A stretch of 6,527 nucleotides of DNA, taken from contig CAMYAA010000055.1 of NCBI GenBank assembly GCA_947253615.1, positions 1 through 6,527 on the forward strand, in the 5' to 3' direction. Of this stretch, positions 6,481 through 6,527 are shown piece by piece. Numbering within the stretch: position 1 is the first letter of the stretch; each line of letters opens with the position of its first letter. The notes beneath the pieces were generated by a model, which saw only the letters and a program-made list of their open reading frames with translations, ran no database searches and was not told where the DNA came from. The position numbers were made by a program, and so were the translations under genes. This DNA is from an uncultured Sutterellaceae bacterium (GTDB taxonomy: Bacteria; Pseudomonadota; Gammaproteobacteria; Burkholderiales; Burkholderiaceae_F).

Positions 6481-6527
6481 CTGTCTCTTATACACATCTC
6501 CGAGCCCACGAGACCGTACTAGATCTC
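6481..6527 (+). other. Nextera Read 2 adapter with i7 index (artifact)
   Basis: Bases 6481-6499 are the complete Tn5 mosaic end, CTGTCTCTTATACACATCT. The Nextera adapter CCGAGCCCACGAGAC follows at 6500-6514. Next is the eight-base index CGTACTAG at 6515-6522, which I recognise as Nextera i7 index N702, and then ATCTC, the start of the P7 flow-cell sequence. This is untrimmed library sequence, not genome. Confidence 0.99.

Noticed and set aside
1..6527. Terminal inverted repeats suggesting that the whole window is a transposon
   Set aside because: The repeats are the synthetic Tn5 mosaic end of Nextera libraries, followed on the right by the known adapter and an i7 index. No transposase gene is present.

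Overview
The window is the core of an anaerobic carnitine (cai-type) operon. All genes lie on the + strand, with gaps of 28 to about 90 bases: a 5'-truncated carnitine/gamma-butyrobetaine antiporter (caiT, to 1381), crotonobetainyl-CoA reductase (caiA, 1419-2561), CoA-transferase (caiB, 2643-3860), betaine-CoA ligase (caiC, 3953-5539) and a MaoC/2-enoyl-CoA hydratase 2-type protein (5568-6422). The first four follow the enterobacterial caiTABC order. As I recall the Escherichia coli proteins, they align nearly end to end (CaiA 380 aa in both, CaiB 405 aa in both once its start is corrected). The DNA has moderate GC and clear AAGGA-type ribosome sites. This fits a host-associated proteobacterium that respires carnitine anaerobically, but the genus cannot be read from this sequence.

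How the genes should work together: CaiT exchanges external carnitine for internal gamma-butyrobetaine. CaiC activates the betaine to its CoA thioester with ATP. CaiB passes CoA between gamma-butyrobetaine, carnitine and crotonobetaine. A hydratase interconverts carnitinyl-CoA and crotonobetainyl-CoA. CaiA reduces crotonobetainyl-CoA to gamma-butyrobetainyl-CoA, with electrons normally delivered by an ETF/Fix system that is not in this window.

The most interesting point is the fifth gene. Where the enterobacterial operon carries caiD, a crotonase-fold hydratase of about 261 aa, this one carries a 284-aa double-hot-dog hydratase 2 homologue with the catalytic Asp/His pair. This looks like replacement by an unrelated enzyme. 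Hydratase 2 enzymes normally make the opposite C3 configuration from crotonases, which on L-carnitine's geometry would correspond to D-carnitinyl-CoA. That makes the substrate or stereochemistry of the operon an open question. CaiT also differs from E. coli at two substrate-site positions (Y327F, M331T in E. coli numbering). A caiD gene beyond the contig end cannot be excluded.

Two intercistronic gaps hold strong RNA structures. One is a GC-rich 15-bp hairpin between caiA and caiB. The other, between caiB and caiC, is a three-part arrangement in which a central strand can pair with either of two flanking imperfect repeats.

Both ends are not genomic: bases 1-14 and 6481-6527 are Illumina Nextera (Tn5 mosaic end) library adapter, the right one including an i7 index. 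Genomic sequence is 15-6480. There is no gene-free stretch over 300 bases, and I see no RNA gene, CRISPR array or natural mobile element.
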